Positions 18,199 through 27,972 of a stretch of DNA of 64,000 nt are shown in pieces. The number at the start of each line of letters is the position of its first letter. Position 1 is the stretch's first letter. The notes under the pieces are model-generated. The model searched no databases. It saw nothing but the letters and a program-made list of their open reading frames with translations, and was not told the DNA's origin. The stretch comes from Polaromonas sp. (GTDB lineage Bacteria > Pseudomonadota > Gammaproteobacteria > Burkholderiales > Burkholderiaceae_C): assembly GCF_012927455.1 (NCBI RefSeq), contig NZ_JABBPE010000003.1:111609-175608 (forward strand), given 5' to 3'. A program made the position numbers and the translations under genes.

Positions 18199-20949
18199 AT
18201 GAATCTTGCACCCAAGGATGTGCGCAAAGTCCCGACCTACTGTTACCAGTGCGTGGCAGGGCCCGACTTGCTCACCGTCAAAGTAGAACAGGGCGTGGCT
18301 ACTGAGGTCGAGCCCAACTTCTGCGCGGCCGGCATTCATCCGGGCAATGGAAAGGTTTGCGTCAAGGCGTTCGGCCTGGTGCAAAAAACCTACAACCCGA
18401 ACCGGGTGCTCGCTCCCATGAAGCGCACCAACCCGAAAAAGGGGCGGCACGAAGATCCGGGCTTCGTGGCCATAACGTGGGACGAAGCGTTTGAACTGAT
18501 CACCGAGCGCCTGGAGCGCGTGCGTGCCGAGGGCATGACCGACGAGTCGGGCTATCCGCGCGTGGCGATGAGCTTGGGCGGCGGCGGCACGCCGCAGTCC
18601 TACATGGGAACGATGCCGGCCTTTCTGTCGGCCTGGGGTTCGGTCGATTTCGGTTTCGGCTCGGGTCAGGGTGTCAAGTGCTATCACTCCGAACATCTGT
18701 ATGGCGAATTCTGGCACCGAGGCTTCACCGTTTCGCCCGACACGCCGATGACCAATTACCTGATTTCTTGCGGCGCCAATGTAGAAGCTTCCGGCGGCGT
18801 GGTGGGGGTAGCCCGACACGCCAAGGCGCGGGTGCGCGGCATGAAGCGAGTGCAGGTGGAGCCGCATCTGTCCATTACCGGCGCATGCTCAGCCGAATGG
18901 GTGCCAATCAAGCCCAAGACCGACCCGGCCTTTCTGTTTGCACTGATGCATGTGCTGCTGCATGAAGTGCCACGCGAACGGCTTGATGTGGCCTTCCTGG
19001 CGCGCAGCACCGCTTCGCCCTATCTGGTGGGCGATGGCGGCTACTACCTGCGCGAGCCGGCCAGCCACAAGCCGCTGGTCTTCGATTCGATCCGCCAGAC
19101 TGCCGTGCCTTTTGATACGCCCGATGTCCACGAAGCGCTTGAGGGCGAGTTCGTGGTCGAGGCAGTTGAGCACGGACCCGACGGTGATGTGTTGGGTCGC
19201 GGGCTACTGCGCGGCCAAACCGCTTTCAGCAAGTTGGTGTCGCACATGCTCACGTTCTCGCCCGAGTGGGCGGAAAAACTTTGTGATGTGCCCGCCGCCA
19301 CCATGCGCCGCATTGGCAACGAATTCCTGGACCATGCCTGCGTCGGGCAGACGGTCGAGATCGACGGAAAGACCATGCCCTTGCGTCCAGTGGCCGTCAG
19401 TCTTGGCAAGACCGTCACCAATGGCTGGGGCGCCTATGAGTGCGTGTGGGCGCGCACCATGCTGGCCGCGCTGGTCGGTGCATTGGAAGTCCCGGGCGGC
19501 ACCCTGGGCACCACGGTGCGCTTGCACCGCCCGATGTCACAGCGCCATGAAAGCGTCAAACCGGGGCCGGACGGCTTCATGTACAGCCACCTGAACCCGA
19601 CCGACAAAGCGCACTGGTCGCCCAAGCCCAATATCCGCAATGCCTACCGCACCATGGTGCCGCTGGCCACCGACGGACCCTGGAGCCAGGCACTGGGGCC
19701 AACGCACTTTTCCTGGATGTTTCTTGATGAAACGCCTAAGGGACTGCCGCGGGTCACCCTGCCCGACGTCTGGTTTGTCTATCGCACCAACCCGGCCATC
19801 TCGTTCTGGGACACCGACGGCATCATGGCCAAGATGACGCGTTTTCCCTTTGTCGTGGCCTTTGCTTACACGCGCGACGAGACCAACCACTTTGCCGATG
19901 TGCTGTTGCCCGACGCCACCGACCTGGAAAGTCTGCAACTAATTCGAATAGGCGGCACCAAATTCATCGAGCAGTTCTGGACGCAACAAGGCTTTGCACT
20001 GCGCCAGCCGGTCATTGCTGCCCGCGGCGAAGCGCGCGACTTCACCGAGATCGCCACGGAACTGGCGCTGCGCACCGGTTTGCTGGAAAAATACAACGCA
20101 GCCATCAACAAGGGCGCTGCCGGCATGCCACTCAAGACTGCCTATGGCGATTTCTCACTGGCCATCGACGTTGCGCACAACCGCGAACAAATCTGGGACG
20201 CCATCGGACGCTCAGCCAGCGCTGAACTCAGCGAAGGGGCCGAGGTACACGATTTGGCATGGTGGAAAGAGCACGGCCTGGCCACCAAACCGTTCCCCCA
20301 GTCCGACTGGTACCTCTATCCAACGCTGGCTCGGCAGAACCTGCGTTTCGAACTGCCGTATCAGGAACGCCTGCAGCGCGTCGGTGCCGAACTCGGCCGG
20401 CGTCTGCACGAGCACGATATGCACTGGTGGGACCAGCAGCTGCACGAGTACCAGGCGCTGCCAGTGGCCAAGGATTTCAGCGAGTTGTGGACGGCAGAAC
20501 TGGCCAAGACACTGGTGACCAAGGGCGGCAGTATCGCCGACTTCCCGTTCTGGATGTTGACGGCGCGAAGCATGCAGTACGCCTGGGGCGGCAACGTCGG
20601 CATGCAGATGATCAAGGAAATCGCGGACAACATTGCCGGGCACCGCGGCGTAATCATCAACACCGGCCGGGCGCAACAACTCAGCATCGAGGACGGTGAC
20701 GACGTGACGATCTCGACGCCGATCCGCAGCGTGCACGGCAAGGCGGTATTGCGCCAAGGCATCCGTCCCGACACGTTGCTGCTGATTGGTCAGTTCGACC
20801 ACTGGGCGACACCGTTCGCCAAGGATTCTGGCGTGCCCAGCATGAATGCCCTCACCCCGATGTCGCTGGCGTTGACTGATTCTACCGGTTCGGGCGCCGA
20901 CATCGTGCGCGTGAGCCTGAACCGCAAAAAGGCCGGAGTATGTTCATGA
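18199..20949 (+). CDS. padB: Phenylacetyl-CoA:acceptor oxidoreductase molybdopterin subunit
   Basis: 916 residues, DMSO-reductase-family molybdopterin enzyme. The N terminus has a cluster-binding pattern (YCYQCVAG, then NFCAAG and VCVKAFG). MGD-binding features include ITWDEAFELITERLERV, and the molydop-binding domain appears near the C terminus (MLTARSMQYAWGGNVG). No twin-arginine signal is visible at the chosen start, so the active site probably faces the cytoplasm. ATG 18199 follows AAGGA. It oxidises phenylacetyl-CoA to phenylglyoxylate in anaerobic phenylacetate/phenylalanine catabolism. It overlaps padC. Confidence 0.82.
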   Translation: MNLAPKDVRKVPTYCYQCVAGPDLLTVKVEQGVATEVEPNFCAAGIHPGNGKVCVKAFGLVQKTYNPNRVLAPMKRTNPKKGRHEDPGFVAITWDEAFELITERLERVRAEGMTDESGYPRVAMSLGGGGTPQSYMGTMPAFLSAWGSVDFGFGSGQGVKCYHSEHLYGEFWHRGFTVSPDTPMTNYLISCGANVEASGGVVGVARHAKARVRGMKRVQVEPHLSITGACSAEWVPIKPKTDPAFLFALMHVLLHEVPRERLDVAFLARSTASPYLVGDGGYYLREPASHKPLVFDSIRQTAVPFDTPDVHEALEGEFVVEAVEHGPDGDVLGRGLLRGQTAFSKLVSHMLTFSPEWAEKLCDVPAATMRRIGNEFLDHACVGQTVEIDGKTMPLRPVAVSLGKTVTNGWGAYECVWARTMLAALVGALEVPGGTLGTTVRLHRPMSQRHESVKPGPDGFMYSHLNPTDKAHWSPKPNIRNAYRTMVPLATDGPWSQALGPTHFSWMFLDETPKGLPRVTLPDVWFVYRTNPAISFWDTDGIMAKMTRFPFVVAFAYTRDETNHFADVLLPDATDLESLQLIRIGGTKFIEQFWTQQGFALRQPVIAARGEARDFTEIATELALRTGLLEKYNAAINKGAAGMPLKTAYGDFSLAIDVAHNREQIWDAIGRSASAELSEGAEVHDLAWWKEHGLATKPFPQSDWYLYPTLARQNLRFELPYQERLQRVGAELGRRLHEHDMHWWDQQLHEYQALPVAKDFSELWTAELAKTLVTKGGSIADFPFWMLTARSMQYAWGGNVGMQMIKEIADNIAGHRGVIINTGRAQQLSIEDGDDVTISTPIRSVHGKAVLRQGIRPDTLLLIGQFDHWATPFAKDSGVPSMNALTPMSLALTDSTGSGADIVRVSLNRKKAGVCS

Positions 20950-21596
20950 CACGCTGGGCCATGACGGCTGACTTGCGGCGCTGCGTCGGCTGCCAGACCT
21001 GCACCGCCGCGTGCAAACATACCAACGCCACGCCGCCAGACGTTCAGTGGCGCCGCGTCATTGACATGGAATTCGGCGAATACCCCGACGTCAAGCGCGT
21101 CTTCGTGCCGGTCGGCTGCCAGCACTGCGAGGACCCGCCCTGCATGGCCGTGTGTCCCAGCACGGCCACCAAGAAACGATCCGACGGCATTGTCACCATT
21201 GACTATGACCTGTGCATTGGCTGCTCCTACTGTGCCGTGGCCTGCCCCTATCAGGCGCGCTACAAGACCCAGAAGTCGAGCTTTGCCTATGGCGCGCCGA
21301 CCGAGAACGAGGCCAAGCGCCACGACGAGTCGCGCCTGGCAGTGGCGACCAAATGCACATTTTGCGTTGATCGCATTGACGCCGGACTGGCACAAGGACT
21401 GACGCCGGGCGTAGACCCGGCGGCGACGCCGGCCTGTGTCAACGCCTGCATTGCCGATGCCCTGGCGTTTGGCGACCTGGACAACCCGCAAAGCAACGTC
21501 TCCCAATTGCTGGCGAAAAACCAGAGTTTTCGCATGCATGAAGAGCTTGGCACTGGACCCGGTTTTCACTATCTCTGGGACAAGGCGGACACATGA
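20940..21596 (+). CDS. padC: Phenylacetyl-CoA:acceptor oxidoreductase iron-sulfur subunit
   Basis: 218 residues, DmsB/NrfC-like with four 4Fe-4S motifs: CVGCQTCTAACK, CQHCEDPPCMAVCPS, CIGCSYCAVACPY and a fourth spread over CTFC and CVNACIADAL. The start at ATG 20940 overlaps padB by 10 bases; ATG 20946 is an alternative. It transfers electrons from PadB to the membrane subunit PadD. Confidence 0.85.
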   Translation: MFMTRWAMTADLRRCVGCQTCTAACKHTNATPPDVQWRRVIDMEFGEYPDVKRVFVPVGCQHCEDPPCMAVCPSTATKKRSDGIVTIDYDLCIGCSYCAVACPYQARYKTQKSSFAYGAPTENEAKRHDESRLAVATKCTFCVDRIDAGLAQGLTPGVDPAATPACVNACIADALAFGDLDNPQSNVSQLLAKNQSFRMHEELGTGPGFHYLWDKADT

Positions 21597-21660
21597 CTTC
21601 CAGTTCCGCCACGACGCGCTGGTGCAAGTCAGCTTTCACTGAAACCGATGGGAGACGTCT

Positions 21661-22533
21661 ATGAGTACCAATGCAACCGGTGCGGCCGGTTTTGGACCCA
21701 ACCCATGGCAACAGGCCAGTTGGGACTGGCGTGCCGCCGGCAACTTCATCGGCGGCGGCGCAGGATCCGGCCTGCTGGTTACCAGCGCACTGTTTGCCGC
21801 AGCCAACACCAGCACAACCCCGGCCTTCAACGGGCCGCTGTTGCTAGCGCTCACCCTGACTGGACTGGGCCTGCTGTGCGTCTGGCTCGAGATCGGCCGC
21901 CCACTGCGCGCGCTGCATGTGTTCTTCAATCCGCGCACTTCGTGGATGTCACGCGAAGCCTTTATTGCACTGCTGCTGTTTCCGGCCGGGTTACTGGCGC
22001 TGCTGAACGTGGTTGGCTCACTGTGGGCAAGCGCCGCGCTCGCCTTGCTCTTTCTTTACTGCCAGAGTCGCATGCTGCCGGCGACGCGGGGCATTCCAGC
22101 CTGGCGTTCGAAGCAACTCTCGCCGCTCATGTTCGTCACCGGACTGTGCGAAGGGTGTGGCATATTTTTTTTACTAGAGCCGAGGCACGGCGCTGCAATA
22201 GGCTTTTTCATGCTGCTGCTGGTAGTGCGCTTGGTGCTCTGGAGGCGGTACCGCAGCGCCGTCGAGCACAGCTTGGCGCCGCGCGCTCGCGCTGCGCTGA
22301 ACCGGGCCGGACGCATGCTGCAGTTCATCGGCACCGTTGCCCCGTTGTTGCTGCTTGGCGTCAGTGCATGGCGAGTGAGCGGTGACGCCTCGACTGCGCT
22401 AGTGGCTCTTGCCGGCGCCGGCGCCGCCTTCGCCGGCGCCTACTTCAAGTACACGCTGGTGACCCGTGCCAGCTTCAATCAGGGGTTTGCACTGACGAAG
22501 TTGCCGGTGCGCGGCGTGAGAACCAAGCAGTAA
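21661..22533 (+). CDS. padD: Phenylacetyl-CoA:acceptor oxidoreductase membrane anchor (DmsC/NrfD-like)
   Basis: 290 residues with about eight hydrophobic segments, e.g. GPLLLALTLTGLGLLCVWLE and FIALLLFPAGLLALLNVVGS, and the conserved ..EIGRPLRALHVFFNPRTSWM loop typical of DmsC-type anchors. It should attach PadBC to the membrane and deliver electrons to the quinone pool. A GGGAGACGTCT sits just before the ATG. Confidence 0.82.
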   Translation: MSTNATGAAGFGPNPWQQASWDWRAAGNFIGGGAGSGLLVTSALFAAANTSTTPAFNGPLLLALTLTGLGLLCVWLEIGRPLRALHVFFNPRTSWMSREAFIALLLFPAGLLALLNVVGSLWASAALALLFLYCQSRMLPATRGIPAWRSKQLSPLMFVTGLCEGCGIFFLLEPRHGAAIGFFMLLLVVRLVLWRRYRSAVEHSLAPRARAALNRAGRMLQFIGTVAPLLLLGVSAWRVSGDASTALVALAGAGAAFAGAYFKYTLVTRASFNQGFALTKLPVRGVRTKQ

Positions 22534-22724
22534 ACCAGATGCGCCACCGTGAACCATGAAGCAAATCCGAAGCCTCAAGGACAGCAACAGCTATTTTGAC
22601 CGCTAGGCCGAGACCGGGCCACGCGAGACGGTTTCTGTCCTTTCTGGCTGGAAAACAACTGGAGTCAGCAAATGAAAAGGTTTCTTGTCGACATCGGACT
22701 CTTGATCTCCACGTTCAGGGGCAG

Positions 22725-23603
22725 ATGATGCTCGCGCAATTCCTGCAATTCCTTTTCTCGGGCGTTACCGTCGGGGCGACCTACGGACTGGCCGCATTGG
22801 GCTTTACGCTGATTTACAACGCCAGCAACGTGATTAACTTCGCGCAGGGCGAATTCATCATGCTCGGTGGCATGCTAGCGGTCTTTTTCACCCAGGCCGG
22901 ATTGCCACTGCCGGTGGCGCTGGTGCTGTCCATCCTGGTGCCGGCCATCGTCGGCGTGCTGCTGGAAAAGCTGGCAATCGAACCGGTCAAAGGGGCCGAG
23001 ACGGTCACCCTGATCATCATCACCATAGGCGCTTCCCTGGTCCTTCGCGGCCTGATCCAGGTCTGGCTCGGCAAAGGTACCCACAGCCTGCCAGCATTCT
23101 CCGGCGAAGTCCCGATGGCCGTACTGGGCGCGACCCTGATGCCGCAAAGCCTGTGGGTGCTGGGCGTCACTGTGGTGGTCGTGGTCGCACTCTGGTATTT
23201 TTTCAACCGAACCATGCACGGCAAGGCCATGCTGGCCACGTCATTTAATCGGGTGGCAGCCGAATTGGTGGGGATCAACACCAGTTGGGTGCTGTTCATG
23301 AGCTTTGCCATGTCGGCTGCACTGGGTGCGTTGGGTGGCATTCTGGTAACGCCGATTACGCTGACCTCGTACGACGTAGGCATCATGCTCGGCCTCAAAG
23401 GTTTTGTCGCTGCGGTCGTTGGTGGCCTGGGCAATGGTCTGGGTGCCGTACTTGGCGGCTTGTTGGTGGGTATTCTGGAGGCGATGGGTGCGGGCTACAT
23501 CTCGTCGGCGTACAAGGACGCGATTCCCTTCGTGCTCATCCTGTTCATGCTGTTCTTCATGCCACGCGGCCTGTTTGGCGGTAAATCATCGGACCGGGTG
23601 TGA
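22725..23603 (+). CDS. livH: ABC transporter permease, LivH type (pad operon)
   Basis: About 292 residues, LivH family: LFSGVTVGATYGLAALGFTL, NASNVINFAQGEFIMLGGML and KGFVAAVVGGLGNGLGAVLG. Two adjacent ATGs (22725 and 22728) follow AGGGGCAG; the frame is open further upstream but without a good RBS. Located between padD and the ligase gene, so phenylacetate or a related aromatic acid or amino acid is the likely substrate. Confidence 0.85.
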   Translation: MMLAQFLQFLFSGVTVGATYGLAALGFTLIYNASNVINFAQGEFIMLGGMLAVFFTQAGLPLPVALVLSILVPAIVGVLLEKLAIEPVKGAETVTLIIITIGASLVLRGLIQVWLGKGTHSLPAFSGEVPMAVLGATLMPQSLWVLGVTVVVVVALWYFFNRTMHGKAMLATSFNRVAAELVGINTSWVLFMSFAMSAALGALGGILVTPITLTSYDVGIMLGLKGFVAAVVGGLGNGLGAVLGGLLVGILEAMGAGYISSAYKDAIPFVLILFMLFFMPRGLFGGKSSDRV

Positions 23604-23604
23604 C

Positions 23605-24537
23605 ATGAAAAACAGCGCCTACCTCGGCTTGTACCTCATCGTCGCGATTTTACTGGTGCTGCCCTTTGCAATACCCAACAGCTTCTACATGGATCTGGCA
23701 ATTCGCATGGCGATCAACGCCATCATCGTGCTGGGCCTGAACCTGCTGATCGGCTTTGCCGGCCAGATCAGCATGGGCCATGCTGGTTTCCTCGGTATTG
23801 GTGCCTATGCATCTGCCGTGCTGCCCACCCACTTCGGCTGGCACCCCCTGCTCGCCATGGGTGGCGGCGCGCTGACAACCGCTTTACTGGCGGCGGTGCT
23901 GGCGCGGCCGATCTTCAAGCTCAAGGGCCACTACCTGGCGATGGCCACACTGGGCCTGGGCATCATCATCAACATCGTGCTTCGCAACGAGGCAGACCTG
24001 ACCGGCGGCCCCGACGGCATGCCGGTGTCGGCGCTCGGACTGCTGGGATTTGAGTTGTCCAGCGACAAACATTGGTACTGGGTGGTGGCCTTGCTGCTTT
24101 CGGTCAGCGTCTGGGCCTCGCTCAACCTGATCGACTCGCCTTTTGGCCGCGCCTTGCGCGCCTTGCATGGCTCAGAGGTGGCGTCCCAGGTCGCCGGTGT
24201 CGATGTTGTGCGCTACAAGGTGTCGATCTTTGTCATCTCGGCGGTCTTTGCCAGCCTGATGGGCAGCGTCACTGCCCATTACGTCGGTTTTGTCACTCCC
24301 AACTTCGCCGACTTTTTTCATTCAATTGAACTGGTCACCATGGTGGTAATTGGCGGCATGGCCTCGGTTTATGGCTCCCTGGTTGGCGCCGTGCTGCTCA
24401 CGGCTCTGCCCCAAGCACTCGCCTCGTTCGAGGGCTGGGAGACGGTGGCCTTCGGCACCATCCTGATGAGCTGCATGATCTTCATGCCCAAGGGCCTGGT
24501 GCCGACACTGGTGGACAAATTCAGCAAACGAGCCTAA
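23605..24537 (+). CDS. livM: ABC transporter permease, LivM type (pad operon)
   Basis: 310 residues. LivM features: LNLLIGFAGQISMGHAGFLG, GAYASAVLPTHFGWHPLLAM, LKGHYLAMATLGLGIIINIV and VIGGMASVYGSLVGAVLLTA. It starts one base after the livH stop and is followed by livG after 2 bases. Confidence 0.88.
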   Translation: MKNSAYLGLYLIVAILLVLPFAIPNSFYMDLAIRMAINAIIVLGLNLLIGFAGQISMGHAGFLGIGAYASAVLPTHFGWHPLLAMGGGALTTALLAAVLARPIFKLKGHYLAMATLGLGIIINIVLRNEADLTGGPDGMPVSALGLLGFELSSDKHWYWVVALLLSVSVWASLNLIDSPFGRALRALHGSEVASQVAGVDVVRYKVSIFVISAVFASLMGSVTAHYVGFVTPNFADFFHSIELVTMVVIGGMASVYGSLVGAVLLTALPQALASFEGWETVAFGTILMSCMIFMPKGLVPTLVDKFSKRA

Positions 24538-24539
24538 GC

Positions 24540-25301
24540 ATGGCACTTCTTGAAGTCAAACAACTCTGCGTTCACTTCGGTGGCGTCAAAGCAGTGCAAA
24601 ACGTCAGCTTCAGCATTGAGGCGGGAACAATCTATGCCGTGATCGGACCCAATGGCGCGGGCAAGACGACACTGTTCAACCTGATCACCGGGATTTACGC
24701 CCCTACCAGTGGCGAAATCAAGCTGGACGGCAACTCGATAGCAGGAAAGACGCCTAACGAACTCGCCAAATGCGGCGTCTCCCGAACTTTCCAAAACCTG
24801 CAGGTATGCATGAACATGAGTGCCATCGAGAACGTGATGGTCGGAGCCCACCTGCGCCTGGACCGCAACCCCCTCAAAGCAGCGCTGCGTTTACCTTCTA
24901 TTACGCGCCGGGACGCGGAGTTGCGCACCGAATCAGCTGAGCTGATGCGATTTGTCGGACTGGATGCTTACATCCAAGCGCGCGCCGACAGCATGCCATA
25001 TGGCACCCTTAAGCGGCTGGAGGTCGCCCGCGCACTGGCCTTGAAGCCACGCATCGTTTTTCTGGATGAGCCCGCAGCCGGGCTGAATCCGAAAGAAACC
25101 ATCGAGGTCGATGACCTGATACGCAAGGTGGCTGATTCCGGTGTCACGGTCGTGCTCGTAGAGCACGACATGAAGATGGTAATGAACCTCTCCAACCGCA
25201 TTCTCGTACTCAACTACGGGGAAAAGCTGGCTGAAGGGACGGGGGAAGAAATTCGCAAAAATCCCGACGTGATCGCCGCATACCTTGGCGTCAACGCATA
25301 A
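24540..25301 (+). CDS. livG: ABC transporter ATP-binding protein, LivG type (pad operon)
   Basis: 253 residues with Walker A GPNGAGKTTLFNLI, LivG-specific CGVSRTFQNLQVCMNMSAIE, Walker B RIVFLDEPAAGLNPKE and switch His VVLVEHDMKMVMNLS. The usual signature motif is degenerate (MPYGTLKRLEVARAL), as is common in LivG. Confidence 0.88.
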   Translation: MALLEVKQLCVHFGGVKAVQNVSFSIEAGTIYAVIGPNGAGKTTLFNLITGIYAPTSGEIKLDGNSIAGKTPNELAKCGVSRTFQNLQVCMNMSAIENVMVGAHLRLDRNPLKAALRLPSITRRDAELRTESAELMRFVGLDAYIQARADSMPYGTLKRLEVARALALKPRIVFLDEPAAGLNPKETIEVDDLIRKVADSGVTVVLVEHDMKMVMNLSNRILVLNYGEKLAEGTGEEIRKNPDVIAAYLGVNA

Positions 25302-25317
25302 ACCAAGAACCTCTCGC

Positions 25318-26634
25318 ATGCAAGCACTACGCATCATCTGCGAACAACACGCCAATTTGTCGCGCCTGGCTACAACCATCGACTTTGTCGCCGAGGAAAT
25401 AGAAGGCGGTAGCAAAGTCAATCCGGTCTTCTTCCAATCGCTCTTTGAATACATCGAACAGTTTGTCAACCATTGTCTCCCTCTGAAGGAAGGCGATTGT
25501 TCACTTCGCGCTTTACGTCTACGCAGTCCGGATGCCGACGCCATCCTCGACCCCTTGCAGGAGGAACATCGCAACGGACAGGAAATTCTCAGAGCCTTGC
25601 GTGGCCAAACTATGGACGTCGCCAATGGCCAATTGGCGTCCCCCGCGTTTGCGGCCGCGTTGCGTATCTATACGACCGGACTGAAAAGCCGCATCCGAAT
25701 CGAGAGGCAGTTTGCGATGCCACTTGCCCGCGAGGTCCTGACCGCAGAAGACTGGGCGCAAATAGATCGCGCCTTCCTGGCTAACGAGGACCCGCTCCTT
25801 GGCGACAAGGTTAAGGCGCAGTTTCCTGAAATACTTCACCGCATCGCCCACCTGGCGACAGCGTCGGTCGGTGCGGGCGGGCAGACGACCAGCCGTTCGC
25901 AGGCCAGTTCGCCACCTGTTGGGTCTGATGTGCTTCTGCGTGTGTCGGAGATGGAAAGTTGCTACGGCCGCATCAAGGCCTTGAAAGGCATCAACCTGGA
26001 AGTACGCCGTGGGGAAACGGTGGCGCTGGTAGGCGCCAATGGCGCCGGGAAGACCACCTTTTTACGTGCCGTCTCCGGTGTACAGCCGATGAGCGCCGGC
26101 AGCATCGACTTCGACGGCGAAGACATCAGCAAGGTGCGTTCGGACATGCGCATGCGCCGCGGCATCTGCCAAAGCCCCGAGGGGCGCCAAGTGTTCAGGC
26201 CGCTGTCGATCGAGGACAACCTGCGACTGGGGGCCTACACGCAGCCCAAGCACCAAATCCAAGGTGATCTGGAGAGGGTCTTCTCAATGTTCCCTATCCT
26301 CAAGGAAAAACGGCTGCTGCCGGCAGGAACCCTGTCTGGGGGTCAGCAGCAGATGCTGGCGATTGGCAGGGCGTTGATGGGACGACCGAAGCTGCTGCTG
26401 CTCGACGAACCGTCCATGGGACTGGCTCCACTGATGGTGAGAGATGTGTTTAACGTCATTAAGACGCTCAAGGACCAGGGTATGACCATTCTGTTGGTTG
26501 AGCAAAACGCCTTCGCCGCGCTCGCAATTTCCGATCGTGGCTACGTACTGGAAACCGGCCACATCACCTTGACCGGCACCGGCCGGGAATTGACTAGCAA
26601 TGAACAGGTGCGTGCGGCGTATCTGGGCATGTGA
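25318..26634 (+). CDS. livF: Hemerythrin-like domain fused to a LivF-type ABC ATPase
   Basis: About 438 residues, roughly twice normal LivF length. Residues 1-190 form an HHE-like helical domain: ICEQHANLSRLATTIDFVAE, EYIEQFVNHCLPLKEGDC, LDPLQEEHRNGQEILRALRG and RIERQFAMPLAREVLTAEDW. Some expected iron ligands are absent (an Arg where HIxxE His is usual). After a Ser/Gly-rich linker a full LivF domain follows: GANGAGKTTFLRAVSG, LSGGQQQMLAIGRALM and [18 protein letters not shown] 25318 is preferred over a TTG at 25285 that would overlap livG. The pairing suggests control of aromatic uptake by oxygen, NO or redox state, but that is inference. Confidence 0.85.
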   Translation: MQALRIICEQHANLSRLATTIDFVAEEIEGGSKVNPVFFQSLFEYIEQFVNHCLPLKEGDCSLRALRLRSPDADAILDPLQEEHRNGQEILRALRGQTMDVANGQLASPAFAAALRIYTTGLKSRIRIERQFAMPLAREVLTAEDWAQIDRAFLANEDPLLGDKVKAQFPEILHRIAHLATASVGAGGQTTSRSQASSPPVGSDVLLRVSEMESCYGRIKALKGINLEVRRGETVALVGANGAGKTTFLRAVSGVQPMSAGSIDFDGEDISKVRSDMRMRRGICQSPEGRQVFRPLSIEDNLRLGAYTQPKHQIQGDLERVFSMFPILKEKRLLPAGTLSGGQQQMLAIGRALMGRPKLLLLDEPSMGLAPLMVRDVFNVIKTLKDQGMTILLVEQNAFAALAISDRGYVLETGHITLTGTGRELTSNEQVRAAYLGM

Positions 26635-26654
26635 ATCGCAAACAGGAGACAACC

Positions 26655-27971
26655 ATGCAAGTAGCCCTTGAACATATCGAGACCGCCAGTCGTGACGAAA
26701 TATCTGCCCTGCAACTCGATCGCATCAAATGGACGCTGCAGCACGCTTACGACAACGTGCCGCACTACAAACAAAAATTTGATGATCAAGGCGTTCACCC
26801 AGCCGACCTGAAAACCCTGGCTGACATGGCCAAATTTCCGTTCACCACCAAGATCGATCTGCGCGACAACTACCCATTTGGTCTTTTTGCCGTGCCCCGC
26901 ACCCAGGTGGCGCGCCTGCACGCATCTTCCGGCACAACAGGAAAACCAATTGTCGTCGGCTACACAGCCAAAGATATTGATAACTGGGCCAATCTGATGG
27001 CGCGGTCGATCCGCGCTGCCGGTGGCCGCGCCGGCGACACCTGTCACATCGCCTATGGCTACGGCTTATTTACTGGCGGTCTGGGTGCGCACTACGGTGC
27101 CGAGCGCGCCGGCTGCATGGTGGTGCCGATGTCAGGCGGGCAGACGGAAAAGCAGGTGCAGTTGATTCGTGACTTCCGGCCAGAGATCATCATGGTGACC
27201 CCGTCCTACTCGCTGGTCATTGCGGAGGAGTTCGAGCGCCAGGGCATCAAACCGGACGACATATCCCTGAAAATCGGCATCTTCGGTGCCGAACCGTGGG
27301 GTCATAACATGCGCTGCGAGATTGAGCGCAAGCTGGGCATCGACGCCATCGACATCTACGGACTGACCGAAGTGATGGGCCCCGGCGTCGCCTGCGAGTG
27401 TATCGAATCCAAAGATGGCCCGGTGATTTGGGAAGATCATTTTTACCCCGAAATCATCAATCCGGATACTGGCGAAGTAGTCGCGGATGGCGAGTATGGT
27501 GAACTGGTCTTCACCTCACTGTCCAAGGAAGCCACGCCAGTGATCCGCTACCGCACGCGCGACCTGACCCGGTTGCTGGAGCCGACCGCGCGCAGCTTTC
27601 GCCGCCTGGATCGCATTACCGGGCGCTCCGACGATATGCTGATCGTGCGAGGCGTCAACGTGTTCCCAAGTCAGATCGAAGAGCAGATCCTGCGCGACAA
27701 GCGCTTAGGAGGCACCTACCAGATCCTGCTCAACCGCGATGGTCACCTCGACAACGTCGAAGTGCGGTGCGAAATTCAGCGTGAGTTCTCGGGCCATTTT
27801 TCGCCTGCCGACACCGAGGCGATCAGCAAGGAATTGCAGCACCATATCAAGACTTTGGTCGGGATCTCGACGCGGATCACCATCATGGAATATGACTCCA
27901 TTCCGCGCACGCTGACCGGCAAAGCGCGCCGCGTGATCGACACGCGCCCCAAACAATCCTCGGCGTACTGA
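26655..27971 (+). CDS. paaK: Phenylacetate-CoA ligase (AMP-forming)
   Basis: 438 residues, PaaK family (called padJ in anaerobic pad clusters). Key motifs: LHASSGTTGKPIVVGYT (P-loop), AYGYGLFTGGLGAHYGAERA, IYGLTEVMGPGVACEC, RYRTRDLTRLL and GRSDDMLIVRGVNVFPSQIE. A GGAGACAACC sits before ATG 26655. It activates phenylacetate to phenylacetyl-CoA, the substrate of PadBCD. Adjacent to the transporter genes and in the same operon. Confidence 0.9.
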   Translation: MQVALEHIETASRDEISALQLDRIKWTLQHAYDNVPHYKQKFDDQGVHPADLKTLADMAKFPFTTKIDLRDNYPFGLFAVPRTQVARLHASSGTTGKPIVVGYTAKDIDNWANLMARSIRAAGGRAGDTCHIAYGYGLFTGGLGAHYGAERAGCMVVPMSGGQTEKQVQLIRDFRPEIIMVTPSYSLVIAEEFERQGIKPDDISLKIGIFGAEPWGHNMRCEIERKLGIDAIDIYGLTEVMGPGVACECIESKDGPVIWEDHFYPEIINPDTGEVVADGEYGELVFTSLSKEATPVIRYRTRDLTRLLEPTARSFRRLDRITGRSDDMLIVRGVNVFPSQIEEQILRDKRLGGTYQILLNRDGHLDNVEVRCEIQREFSGHFSPADTEAISKELQHHIKTLVGISTRITIMEYDSIPRTLTGKARRVIDTRPKQSSAY

Positions 27972-27972
27972 T

